From contig NC_088316.1 in the NCBI RefSeq assembly GCF_910592395.1, positions 5,516,001 to 5,580,000 on the forward strand: a stretch of 64,000 bases of DNA, given 5' to 3'. Of the stretch, positions 37,901 to 47,241 are shown one piece after another. The notes under the pieces are model-generated. The model ran no database searches. It was not told the DNA's origin and was given only the letters and a program-made list of their open reading frames with translations. The DNA is from Lineus longissimus (taxonomy: Eukaryota > Nemertea > Pilidiophora > Heteronemertea > Lineidae). The position numbers and the translations under genes were made by a program. Positions within the stretch are counted from its first letter, which is position 1; each line of letters opens with the position of its first letter.

Positions 37901-39906
37901 CCACGATTGACTATGCCACGGAGATAACGCATTTCGTACAGGTCAAGGAGGTTCTCAAAAATACACCAACTTTACATTATAGCTGCCCTAACATGTGTCG
38001 GCATGTATGGCATTTTACACAGTATACAGAAATGTCCAATATCTTGATAAATCTTACGTATTGATGCAATTATCAGCGAACATTGGTCATTCGTCGTTGA
38101 AATCAACAAGAAAATGCATAGACTGATGTTCTTTTTTTGTGCAAATCTATTTTTTAGAAAATTCGCTGCTGGTAACTTGTAAATTTGGCAATCTGGGGCA
38201 AGGTCAATTCTGCCAGTGTCAAGGGCAAAACTCCCCGCATTGGCTCGCAAAACGGGGATCCATAAAAAACTCTTCTTTACAATGTCAATCTGTTCTATTA
38301 TGTAGTATAAACTTATAAATAATCTATCTTCTTACTTAGATTTTGAGTGGTCGGATTACTCTCATTACAAGTTGACATTGAACTGTCAGTCGGGGACTAT
38401 CCATTGTGATGCTTACAGTAAGACAGAACCTCAAGACTGCCATCGACTTGGTGTGATGTTCAACGACCTCCCCAAGAATGTTGAGTTGTTCCCGATGGTT
38501 GGTTACGTGAAAGGCTCCTCTCCTGTGATGATAGAGTATATAGCTACAAGTGATACCGGTAGGTGCCGTTTGAAAATTAATAATAAAATAACTCGAGCCC
38601 TGTGTCATACAGTCGCATTCCAGGTCTTGGATGTCACAGACAGCAATGATGTCTTTAGACGACTATAGTCGAGCTTTGTAGCGGGGTAACATGGATTTCA
38701 CGTAGTCAAAGATTGCGGATGGGTTTACATAGAGTTCACATAGCCTGTGTTTGTGCATGGTTTTACATAGAGTTCACATAAACCGTGGTTGTGAATTGTT
38801 TTACATAGAGTTCATGTGGCAGTGGTTGTAAATGGGTTTACATAGAGTTTGCATACCCAGTGTTTGTAGCTGGGTTTACATAGAGTTCACATACCTGAGT
38901 TGCTGATGGGTTTACATAGAGTTGACATGGCCCGTGTATGTTGGTGGGTTTACATAGATTTCACATTGTCACTTCTCAAATGTCTTCCATGATATGAAGA
39001 ACAAAGTAATTTCCAAAGAGTGCACTGCTTAGCATTTATAGCGTCCCTTTAAACCTTATCTCATGTCATGTATGTTTTCAAGGCTGAGAAAATTTAACAT
39101 GCTCGGAACAAGTGACATACTTGACATGTTATAAACCATGACAAGCGACAAGGTTGATCCCTTGTAAACCCAGCGTTGGATACATGGTGCTTAACCCTTT
39201 GCTGCACAATGTAATGTTTGTATCAGGCTGTTACAGCACAATTTTTGATACATATTTGATAATTTGAAAAAACCCTTCAAAAGTTGCTGTTGAAAATGTA
39301 CATATAATCTGTTCAGTATCAATACATGTGCTCATTTGTATTCAAAACACGGTAACAATTTGGCGAAAACACAAGAAATAGCATGAAATCCAGAGTAGAG
39401 AATATACTGAAAATCATGAAAGAATGCGAAGCCAATGTCAGTATTCTTAGAATTTTGTGTTTTATCTTTGAAGCGAAAAATATTTCAAAAAAAGTTTGAA
39501 CTAAAAAAGGTTTTTTTGAAGGGATTTTTAAATGGCCGCACTCATGCATTCACATTCTTGCCATAATGTGTAATTAGAAAACAAAATTGCGGACGATATC
39601 CTGAAAACCGTATTGGAATTAGTGTACTAGTTTGGGAGATATTGCATGAAGTAGGTGTTGATATTAATATGATCAGGACTGTACATGTAGTGTAGTCATT
39701 TGCTGAAAATGACTGGGGTCACAGTTGGCACACTGTGACACAAGGCCTTGGTCGACCACAGTTGCAGTTAGCAGCGAACTTGTTACCTTGTCGATTTTGT
39801 TACTTTTATACTAGACAAATCACAAAAATGTTTACTCCTTTCAGGTTTTGAGCGAAGCCGAGGAGGAGACAGACGCACAAGTTCTGCAACGTGTACAGTA
39901 CTCTGA
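19978..39906 (+). CDS. triple-SPRY domain protein, twelve exons including one microexon
   Basis: CDS exons: 19990-21301, 22115-22324, 23572-24023, 26238-26388, 27177-27305, 29683-29703 (microexon), 33519-33734, 34572-34753, 35800-35971, 36904-37068, 38340-38558, 39845-39906 (TGA at 39904). All borders are GT-AG and all phases agree, giving 1,096 residues (1,089 without the microexon). Residues 1 to about 370 are acidic, Ser/Pro-rich and disordered. Three SPRY domains follow, about 375-545, 628-828 and 872-1072, each with the family core: FGWAWDLPSRMLVHD, NSWAWNPIQERLFHAD, YSWGWDLKYHLLYHG. No RING, B-box, SOCS box or membrane segment is seen. SPRY domains bind protein partners, so a scaffold or adaptor role is likely; I do not recognise an orthologue. 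Intron positions repeat between SPRY units. Ryanodine receptors also have three SPRYs but are far larger and otherwise unlike this. Confidence 0.88.
21572..21960. repeat. dispersed repeat in SPRY intron 1
   Basis: AACGACCCAGAAACTTCTGAG and TTTGGCTGGCCATTCCCGCC recur inverted at about 3155-3245. Several TGACGTCA-like words follow. It is non-coding. Confidence 0.5.
23000..23076. repeat. near-perfect hairpin in SPRY intron 2
   Basis: Arms of about 32 bases: GGCAGTATCTAAAACCACAT on the left and ATGTGGTTTTAGATACTGCC on the right, with CCACATAC/GTATGTGG repeats inside and a loop of about 12 bases. Transcribed as part of the SPRY pre-mRNA it would form a stable stem. The rest of this intron (22325-23571) shows nothing else recognisable. 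Confidence 0.85.
24140..24420 (+). repeat. uninterrupted copy of the 9.8-kb dispersed repeat
   Basis: Runs from GGAAACCTATCACGAAACGC through TTTTGAACGGCCCG to GACTGGATCTCTTT. It matches the sequences on both sides of the 1.1-kb element at 8713-9828 and so shows the empty insertion site. It lies in SPRY intron 3. Confidence 0.7.
25201..25946. mobile_element. 746-bp DNA transposon with 17-bp perfect TIRs and 6-bp target duplication
   Basis: Ends CAGTGACTGCCTTTTGA and TCAAAAGGCAGTCACTG are perfect inverses. CTATTG flanks it on both sides (25195-25200 and 25947-25952). The right half is rich in GCGCGC words. No transposase frame is seen, so it is non-autonomous. The CAGTG ends recall hAT elements, but hAT makes 8-bp duplications, so the superfamily is left open. 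It sits in SPRY intron 3. Confidence 0.88.
26705..26915. mobile_element. GGGACTATAGGC MITE, copy in SPRY intron 4
   Basis: Starts TTTTAAAGGGGGACTATAGG and ends AGCTGCTGCCTATA, the inverse of its start. The interior GAGACCCCTATTGG and TTTGTGTAACTTT recurs in the copies at 33264 and (inverted) 46196. Confidence 0.7.
27492..27709. mobile_element. pogo/Tigger-type MITE with TA target duplication, copy 1
   Basis: Ends CAGTGGAACCTC and GAGGTTCTACTG, flanked by TA on both sides, fit the CAGTnnAACCTC termini of pogo/Tigger (Tc1-mariner superfamily). The interior contains a short tandem array of CTCTCCATTAAGGACACC units at 27525-27590. It is 218 bp, non-autonomous, in SPRY intron 5 ahead of the microexon. 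Confidence 0.88.
27955..28273. mobile_element. MITE flanked by TTAA, copy B, with an internal 78-bp duplication
   Basis: Flanked by TTAA at 27955-27958 and 28270-28273. Inverted ends AGGCCTACGCCATTCG and CGAACGGCGTACCC match copy A at 14589-14835. The segment starting CAAAAATGTCCAATTGCG at 28003 is repeated exactly at 28081. It is non-coding, in SPRY intron 5. Confidence 0.8.
28274..29682. other. SPRY intron 5, distal part
   Basis: AT-rich intron sequence before the microexon. Open frames such as the one at 28491-29003 have no recognisable domain and look like chance. Confidence 0.5.
29683..29703 (+). CDS. 21-nt microexon of the SPRY gene
   Basis: An acceptor (ATTTACAG) and a consensus donor (GTAAGT) bound 21 bases that read P-DNPKWN between TK and K/Q-AQTES in the second SPRY domain. 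Both neighbouring junctions are phase 1 and 21 is a multiple of 3, so inclusion and skipping both keep the frame. The insert falls in a loop after the WAWN core, where it could alter partner binding. It is small enough to be missed by gene prediction. Confidence 0.72.
30536..30668. repeat. AT-rich inverted repeat in SPRY intron 6
   Basis: TATAGAATCGATTAAAAATC on the left faces GATTTTTCATCGATTCTATA on the right, with further ATCTATA/TATAGAT pairs between. The remainder of 29704-33263 holds no recognisable gene or repeat. Confidence 0.65.
33264..33468. mobile_element. GGGACTATAGGC MITE, copy in SPRY intron 6
   Basis: Starts CCTTAAAGGGGGACTATAGG and ends GCTGCTGCCTATTTTGTCCC then TTTAA, the inverse. 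It carries the same interior words as 26705-26915 and ends only about 50 bases before the acceptor of the exon at 33519, where it may crowd the branch region. Confidence 0.7.
34475..34493 (+). repeat. run of 19 G in SPRY intron 7
   Basis: Uninterrupted G run about 80 bases upstream of the exon at 34572, able to form a G-quadruplex in the pre-mRNA. Run length is also prone to assembly error. Confidence 0.9.
34820..35160. repeat. SINE-like segment with tRNA promoter motifs in SPRY intron 8
   Basis: TGGCCTAGTGGTC (about 34913-34925) resembles a pol III A box. At the right end, GGGATCGAACCCGGGTCC (about 35128-35145) is the inverse of a B box/T-arm (GGTTCGATCC). The two are on opposite strands, so this is either two fragments or a coincidence. 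It is not a tRNA gene. Confidence 0.35.
35180..35440. repeat. degenerate relative of the TTAA MITE, plus TACATG repeats
   Basis: AATATAAATTTCAAC, TTGTGTAGACTGATAT and the end TTGTAGGCCTTTAAAA match copies A and B. A run of TACATG repeats lies at about 35214-35285. It is non-coding. Confidence 0.5.
36261..36761. mobile_element. 501-bp foldback element with iterated TIRs in SPRY intron 9
   Basis: Ends AGGGCTTATTGTCGTC and GACGACAATAACCCT are inverted. The arms (36261 to about 36385 and about 36605-36761) contain repeated copies of GCATAACATCACCCTGGGTG and ATATTGTGCATCACCC. The inner arm ends CGCGATTGGTGACGAGGTTG and CAACCCCGTCACCAATAGCG also pair. It is non-coding. It lies between exons 35800-35971 and 36904-37068. 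Confidence 0.88.
37593..37655 (+). repeat. tRNA-derived sequence (pseudo-tRNA or SINE head)
   Basis: Contains an A-box-like TAGCTAACATGGTAGAGCG and a perfect B box GGTTCGAGTCC at tRNA spacing. The T stem (CCCGG against CCCAC) pairs at only two positions and no acceptor stem was found, so it is not a working tRNA. It lies in SPRY intron 10. A degenerate TTAGGG run lies at about 37260-37300 in the same intron. Confidence 0.5.
38715..38965 (+). repeat. minisatellite of GGGTTTACATAGAGTTCACAT units in SPRY intron 11
   Basis: About seven tandem units of roughly 40-45 bases, each with TTTACATAGAGTT(C/G)(A/G)CAT and a variable GTGTTTGT-like tail. The rest of the intron to 39844 shows nothing recognisable. 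Confidence 0.85.
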
Positions 39907-40710
39907 GAGACGAGGCCTGAACGACGATGCAGCTACCGTTATGGGCCACCTGTGTTACCCTGTTGTTTCCCACAAGGCATAAACTGAAGAGATGTTGAAC
40001 AGAAAAAATAAGCACAGTGTAAGATTTAAGATGTAGCTATCAGCCACCTGGTTGGTTATTGCCGAACCAGAAGAAATCAATGACCTGATTCGTATAGGTA
40101 ATCCGAGTGCCTTTGTATTTTTGCAATGTGCAAAAAATACTGTAAAACTATTAAGTTTACGCTGTTTTTTTAAGGCGAATTAAAAATGTTCTTTTATACA
40201 TGTATTTTCCGATCAATTTTTTTTTATTTTTGAGAATCTATTCATGAAATCTGCAAATATAAAATGCAGTGACAATTTGGCAGTTACAGGATGAAAAAAC
40301 AGGGTCCACCTTAGAAAATTATGAACTTTTGCAAATATTAATATCTTCATATGTACAATTGCTCAATAAACATGTATATTTCATGCAATACTGTTAGATT
40401 TACCAGTAATTAGCTGTACATTTGCAGGAAACATGCCTTCATGTAGTTATTGATACACAGAGATTCATGTCATTCTAAAACTCTATCCATTCGTCTTTAT
40501 CCATTCTTGATACCAAGTATGGATAAAAGAACTCTATACTTGTCGATACAGCAAGTGTTCTTTTTAATAAAATTATGCTCCAAAGGGTTTCTGTAGCTGT
40601 ATTCTAAAGTTTATAATAATCTTCTCAACAATCTCAAAAGTTTCAGCACAAGTTCTCTCTTATTTAGTACTGAAAGTTTACATTCATTTGTTTAACCATA
40701 TAGTTTGCCA
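39907..40710 (+). terminator. 3' UTR and polyadenylation signals of the SPRY gene
   Basis: AT-rich sequence after the stop at 39906 with AATAAA at about 40365, 40565 and 40702, any of which could direct cleavage. No further coding exon is seen. Confidence 0.5.
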
Positions 40711-41751
40711 AATAAATCGGTATCATAGACATATACAGTCATATGGTATCTGTACCATTTTTCCACGATTTATATAATATTTCTTCATATACATATGTAT
40801 TCCTTTTAGATATATTTTTAGATGTGTGCTTATTTATTTGATTTCTCATCCATATTTTTGAGCATAATGTTTAAGTTCATGAGTTAGGAGTAGAGGTAAA
40901 ATCGATGTCATGTGCCTCAAAGGGGGACTATTGGCGGGAACTATGGGGGGTCAAAATAATGGTCTTGATGTGACTTAGTGCATAGTTTAGGGATTGAGTC
41001 ATGTTTAATTTAGCGATTAATATATTTCTTGTAAAAGGGTGAATTGTTTCAATGTACTGCAAGATAAGAGAGTCTCCTACTGGCTAGTTTGTGTAACGGA
41101 ATTTGGCCTACATTACTCTTGCCTTTAGTCGGCCTTTAGAGGGGAGTGTTTTGAGGTAGGAAATCTGTAAATCCGGGCATGCACTAATGAAGTTTTTGGA
41201 GTACATGTACCTGTATTGAGGCTGGCACTGTGATGTATCAGAAATTGGACACAAATATTCTTCTGTCTATTTGTGCACACTTCAATGAATATGATGTATT
41301 GCCCTATGCACTGGAACTCTATACATCAGTGCCGGCCCTGGATTTTCCCAAGACACTGCTTCTAAAAGTTAGTGTGAATTACCTTATGTAACCTGCCTTC
41401 TTCATTCTTACATTTACTAGTATTATTCCTTGCCCATGATATTTGTGATACATCAGCCGATCCTAGTCTACATGTAAATTGTGTGGCCAAGTTATGAAAA
41501 AAAATGCTGTGATTTTGGTATTGAACTTTGTGATTTTGCTGTCTTCAAACGGCAATGTTTTGATGATTCAATTTTTTTTTACATGCATGTATTTTTTTAA
41601 CTCTTTGTAAGTACTGGTAATTTGATGATGTGGGTTTTCATGATCAGTCTGCATTAGGAAAACAACATGCCCTTCCCAATGACTTTCCAAGATTTCAGTT
41701 CCAACCCGCGAGAGAAAGGAGTCTTCTTGGTTATTTTGGTTGAACTAAATA
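40711..41751. other. intergenic DNA with a diverged GGGACTATAGGC repeat
   Basis: AT-rich. At 40918-41130 a relative of the TTAA-flanked MITE is recognisable from AAAGGGGGACTATTGGCGGG. No gene is seen. Confidence 0.45.
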
Positions 41752-41975
41752 CAGTACAACCTCTCTATTGCGGACACCCATAGCCATTGTTTTTGTACAC
41801 TGTCCGTAATTGCAAGGTGATTGGACCAAAAAGTCAGCATGGCCGTGTCAGCAATTCGGAGTGGAGAGGTGTCCGCCCTACCGAGGTTTTGGTTAAAGCA
41901 AATGACTTAGAAAAAAATTGGGACTGAAGGAACATGTCCGTAATGCGGAGGTGTCCGCAAGGGGAGGTTAGACTG
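41752..41975. mobile_element. pogo/Tigger-type MITE with TA target duplication, copy 2
   Basis: Ends CAGTACAACCTC and GAGGTTAGACTG flanked by TA (41750-41751 and 41976-41977). Subterminal GCGGACACC and GGTGTCCGC are inverted. It is the same family type as 27492-27709 but a different subfamily (GCGGAC instead of TTAAGGAC). It is 224 bp and non-autonomous. Confidence 0.88.
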
Positions 41976-42654
41976 TATACAATTCACTTTTTGAAGACTA
42001 AGCCATGCTTTCCACCCGTAGTTTCGTCCTGTCTTTTCTCCTCACATTCAAAGGGTACACAGGTCAGTTACAACTCCGGTTTGAAGGTCAAGAACATCTG
42101 CCCAAAAATTGATGACATTATATGCATAGGTTGGTCATTTTTGGAATTTGTGGATTGATTTTCTGAATTGGATACAAAAGGCTCTCATAACTAGTCTTTT
42201 AGGTTCAAGAGTAGGCATTGTGTTTGCCTAATGGATTTTTCTGAAAGAAAAAAGTTGTCTTGTATCACGATAAACTGCGAAATTGTTGCACCTATCTAAT
42301 TTTGCAATTCGCGAACATTTCTATAAGAGAATGTAATTTTTGCATATCTACTTTGGCAGATTACAAAATGTCTTACCTATTCGAGTCAAATTTTTTCTTT
42401 TTAGTTATTTGCAAAATCCACCAGAAATAGAATGCTGGCTTAATTTGGCAGTTGGGAGTACATATGTCCACGATAGGCCTATGGGTGCCGTCCATTTTGT
42501 ATATTCGTCATCCATCTCTAGAGATGCTAGTCATTTTAGCTAGTTAGTGTATACTAATTTAACCTTCACTGTGTCCTTAAGGGTGGATCCTGGAGTCTAA
42601 AAAAGAGGGGACACCTCAGAGAAAGAGGGGGTACCCTGGCCATGTTCTTCAAAA

Positions 42655-42875
42655 CTCTTCTTAATCTCTTCTTAACAGTGGTTTGGCCACCGCCAAACCA
42701 CTGATACCTTTATAAAGTGGCATCAAGTTAGCTTTGTTTGTTGTAGCTACTGCCATGCCACCCCCAAGTTGGCAAAAACTTACCTACCATGGTGGCACCC
42801 CAAGGGTTCCGCCAAGTTTTAGCCGAACTCCAAAGATTCTGCTAGAGATCATTATAACCATGCTTTGAACAACAA
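42655..42875. repeat. relative of the GGTTGTTCAAAGC MITE
   Basis: Ends with TAACCATGCTTTGAACAAC and contains CAAGGGTTCCGCCAAGTTTTAG, both close to parts of 6043-6286. The left end is eroded. Confidence 0.5.
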
Positions 42876-43009
42876 GGCCCAGGTGTTTGCACTTGCTGCG
42901 TCACCCACTGGATCCATACCTGTCCTTTCTGAGTTTCAGGTCCGAATGTATGTTGTAGAGTTGGTCTTGAGCAAACTTAACCAAATCAGCTATAAGTGTA
43001 TTTGTGACC

Positions 43010-43126
43010 CGTCACAGCAAAACCAGGCGCATGTTGCTCTGAGCTTGGCAGGTTGAGATGGACTCTTTGTTCATTAGCTCACCTCTTAGCAGAGGTGAGC
43101 TTATCCCATACCGTGGCGTCCGTCGT

Positions 43127-43164
<38 letters not shown>

Positions 43165-44325
43165 CGTCGTCGTCCGTCGTCCGTTAGCAGGGCACGTTTC
43201 GTAACTGTTAGAGCTATTGAGTTGAAACTTGGTACACATGTACCCTTATGTAATGACACCTTGGAGACCAAGTTTCGGTCCGATTCGTTTCATGGTTTGG
43301 CCACCAGGGGGCCAAACGTTAAAAGTGAAAATATGCAATATCTCCCTTAATAGTAGTCGGGAAATTTTGAAAAAAATATGGTAGGTACTTCTAGCAAAGG
43401 TGCATCATATATCCTCCGGGTTTTTGATTTGACCTCCTTTTCAAGGTCACAGAGGTCAAATGGTGTGAATTGGCCGTTAGGATGTAACGGTGGCACGTTT
43501 CTAAACTGCAAGGGCTATTGATACCAAATTTGGTACACATTTACCCCTTAGTCAGGTGATCTCAGGGACTGAAGTTTGGTCCAATATGATTCACCACTTG
43601 ACTACCAGGGGGCAAAATCCAAAAACCTTAAAAATGTGTTTATTCCTTAACTTCTTGCCCGATTGCCACCAATTTGATATCATGGGTACATCTAACCACC
43701 ATACAGTATATGTCACACAGGTTTTTAATTTGACCTTCGTGTCAAGGTCACAGAGGTCAAATGGCGTAAATTCGCCGTCAGGCCGTGACTATGGCACGTT
43801 TCTTAACTGCAATGACTATTGATCACAAATTAAGTACACATGTACCCCTTGGTCAGGTGATCTCAGGTACCGAAGTTTGGTGCGATCTGATTTGCCGTTT
43901 GGCCTCCAGGGAGGGGGCCAAATCCTAAATTCTTCAAAATGCCATTATTCCTAGTAATGACTTGCCCGATTGGCACCAATTTTATATCATAGGTACATCT
44001 AATTCTAACAACCATTCAATGTGTCACCCGGGTCTTCTTTGATTTGACCTACTTTTCAAGGTCACAGAGGTCGAATGTATTGTAAATTGGCCATTTTGGG
44101 GAAATTGTAATTGCTTGGACCTACATCAAACCTAACACTACATGACACAATACCATGCTCTTTATCCATCTTTCCTCCACATGAGGTGAGCACAATGGCC
44201 CTGGCCATTTCATTTCTCTATTGTCTGCCTTTTGTGAAATATGAGCACATCAATTTCTTCCATGATCTCCTGGTGTCATTTAGGCTCATCTTCTGTGCAA
44301 CATGCGCCTGGTTTTGCTGTGGCGA
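43010..44325. mobile_element. MITE with CAGCAAAACCAGGCGCATGT ends, split by the 1.1-kb element
   Basis: Outer inverted ends CAGCAAAACCAGGCGCATGT (about 43015) and CATGCGCCTGGTTTTGCTG (about 44302) are those of the short MITE at 8478-8665. Between them lies a full inverted copy of the 1.1-kb element, so this is a nested pair. Confidence 0.7.
43076..44214 (-). mobile_element. 1.1-kb non-autonomous element, copy 2 (inverted)
   Basis: Starts with the hairpin AGCTCACCTCTTAGCAGAGG and a long CGTCGT run and ends GCCCTGGCCATTTCATTT, the inverse of the copy at 8713-9828. The same three ~300-base units with AAGGTCAC...GGTCAA are present. Similarity to copy 1 is high throughout, which suggests recent spread. 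The two copies are about 34 kb apart in opposite orientation. No protein is encoded. Confidence 0.85.
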
Positions 44326-45584
44326 GTCTCATTTTAGGTCATCTCTAGGTACTGCAGTCAAAACCAATTAGCCAAAAAATGTCCTCCTTAGAAAATGTAG
44401 TAAAAAAAGAAAAAAAAGAAAACTTCCTTCCTAGATACTGTAGTCAAAAACAAAAAATGCCTTTGTTTACAATTCAAATCACATTGGTGGTTTACAAACA
44501 GTCCAGGTACAATTGACATCCCCTTGATTTGCATTAGTTGTGTGTATAAGTTGCACTCAACCTACGCTTGCAACCTCAAACCAGCTCGTTGCTCAATTAG
44601 TGCACAGGTTATGTTTAAGTTGTGCGGCACTTGCGCAAAACAAAAGGGATGTCAATTGTGACTTGGACTGTATTATTGAATAAAAAATATCTCCCTTGTC
44701 TTCCAAAGGTATTTTTATTGCCAGAATAGTTGTAAATGGTGTAAATCATAAATAAATTCTGAAGTTTCTATAAGAAAACCTTTTGATCGCGGCTTTAGAG
44801 AAAACTTTTATCTACATGGAAGTGCCGAAAAAAAGGATCGGTTTCACATACTAAATGTATGTGTTGTATTAAATACCATTACCTAGTTACAGTATTCCAT
44901 TTTCTAGATGGAATGGATTGTAAGTTATTGATTACATTTTATACTTGTTTACAAGTAACATTATAGACCCCTTCAATATTGTTGCCAATAAACATCTTTT
45001 GATTTTCTACAAGTGTCGTCTTCCCATTGCTATTTTTACCATCTCGACCAATTTATAATGTTAAAATTTGCTGCCGTCAATATGGGCCAGCTAATGGTGT
45101 CTCAAGGGCCGCACAGACCAGTGATTTTTGTTGCTGCAACCTGCGACCTACATGACTCTATATACATTTTCACAGCGACAAAAATAACTGGTTTGTGATC
45201 CACTTCCAAATACCCTGGTCCACGTGTGCAGCATCATGGATGATGCATTGACTGTGTACTTGCACGGAGACTAGATTCTTTATCATGACGTCACAAAGAA
45301 AATGATCTATAGCATCCCCTGCTTCTATTCTAGGACAACAAAGGAAAAAATATTGTGTCCTGATACGCGGGTGAGGCAACGGTCGACCTTGGGTGGTGGA
45401 AAACTTTTCCTCGGCCCCGAGGCCCTTTGCATGCTAATGATAATGAATAAAGCGTTTTTCTGCTATCTAACTGACACACGTTCTGATTAAAATAGGTTAC
45501 TAATGAAACGGGAGAAGAACAAATTCATTGAAGGAATAATGTCTTCATTCCTTTTACCCTTGGCTTGTTCCCACGGGTGCAGAT
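44326..45584. other. intergenic DNA, nothing recognised
   Basis: Apart from a CTGCAACCTGCGA repeat at about 45075-45190, shared with 3790-3990, no gene or bounded element is seen. Confidence 0.4.
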
Positions 45585-46902
45585 GGCAGGCGGTATTTGC
45601 ACCACGCCACCACGGGCACCACGCGACCACCACGCCACCACGCGAACAGGCGGAGCGATCATAATGACGATATCAAAACAGACCATCAGACCACAGACGC
45701 TTGAGAGTTGTGGTTACACCTACCAATTATAGATGGCATGTTGGTATACTGCGTTGTTGCCTGACGGGATTTCCGAGTTTTTATTACTTGTTAATGGCAT
45801 TCGCAAAAAGCAGGGCTAGTATTAAGCCGCTATACATCCGTGTCCAACCGTTTGTCATGAGAGATTTCAACAACGACGGATTGTTTATTTTACAAGAGTT
45901 CCATTACAGAGGGCACCTGTTTTGGTTTGAAACCTTTACTTTCTCATCAAACTGACTTATTTTGTAGATGTGTCATTAGTCCCAGCTACAGATGACAGAA
46001 TGCAACTTAGGCTTTGGTGTCCATTGAACAAAGGTCTTCAAAGGTCAGGCGGGCGCGTCGATTATAATAATAATATACAATGTATGATAATGATCACAAT
46101 ATTGAAGATAAGAAGAAGAATTCCCAAGCTTGTTGGCTTGGGAAGCCTAGTGATTCACCTTCCCTAAAGAATGCATAAGATTCGAGACATGTCCATTAAA
46201 GGGGCACTATAGGCAGCATCTTGGTAGGCAACATAAAGTTACACAAAGTACCCAGTGAGTCTCTCACCTCTCACAGTTTGTCCTAACCTAGTCACGCCTG
46301 TAACAGGGATATATTCAGTGATGAATCAAATAAGACCTAATGCCCTTACTCTGTTTATAAGTCAGCTAAAGTTGGCCAATTTGACCCCCTGCTCCTACAT
46401 AATCCCCCTTTAATGGGAAACTATAGGCAACAGCTAGGTAGGCAAGATAAAGTTACACAAAGTCGCCAATAAGGGTCTCTCACACAACAGTATGTTGAAA
46501 CTATGCACACGTGTTCGAGTGAGTGATAAATCTAACTCCCCCCCCCCCCCCCCCCAACCCACCCCACCCAAACGAACGGCCACCCCTTTAAAGGGAGACT
46601 ATATAACCCACTCGTACTCGTATGGTTTTTGCAGGTCAGTCGTCAGTTGGTGTAGGTCTAGTTACTCAACGGTAATTCAGTACGTATTTCCGTAGTTGGC
46701 GTACGCCTTTATTCCAATAATCCCAAGAACGGGCATCAGAGAAGCTAGGATAGCAGCCAACGCCATCTATAATTGTTCCAAGAAACCATGATCCAATGAA
46801 TCGACCGCTATCTTGATGTCGTCATTATGATCGCTCCGCCTGTTCGCGTGGTGGCGTGGTGGTGGCGTGGTGCCCGTGGTGGCGTGGTGCAAATACCGCC
46901 TG
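45585..46902. mobile_element. 1.3-kb element with ~95-bp GC-rich TIRs
   Basis: The left arm (45585-45680; GGCAGGCGGTATTTGCACCA, then CACCACG repeats, then CGGAGCGATCATAATGACG) is the inverse of the right arm (46812-46902). A short inner pair around TATAGATGGC/GCCATCTATA adds to the palindrome. The interior holds two GGGACTATAGGC MITE copies, a 19-base C run at about 46529-46554, and no recognisable transposase. Confidence 0.82.
46196..46412. mobile_element. GGGACTATAGGC MITE inside the 1.3-kb TIR element
   Basis: Starts ATTAAAGGGGCACTATAGGC and ends GCTCCTACATAATCCCCCTT then TAA, its inverse, with TTTAA/TTAA at both ends. A second partial copy begins directly at about 46412 with GGGAAACTATAGGCAACAGC. 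Confidence 0.7.
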
Positions 46903-47241
46903 CCGGTGCAGATGACATGTATAGCAGCTACATGTAGCGTCTATACAGGTCATTTCTGATTCGATGACATGTTCACATTGTCCGATGATGATCGTCGCCA
47001 AGTTGACGAAATCATGCTCCAGAACATGCCGATCCACCGTCGTTGTGCGTATATCCATCCTTCACCGCCGATAACTCCCCCTGATCGCCCGTCAGAAGGG
47101 CTGTTACTTAATATCGGTAATCTCCCTGCATTCCCTTCCATTCCCACGCGTCCTGTGTCGCGACAACACTAACATTACACTCACTCACACGTGGTTATCA
47201 CACGAGACACGCACTGAAAGCCATCATCATTGAAGACAAGA

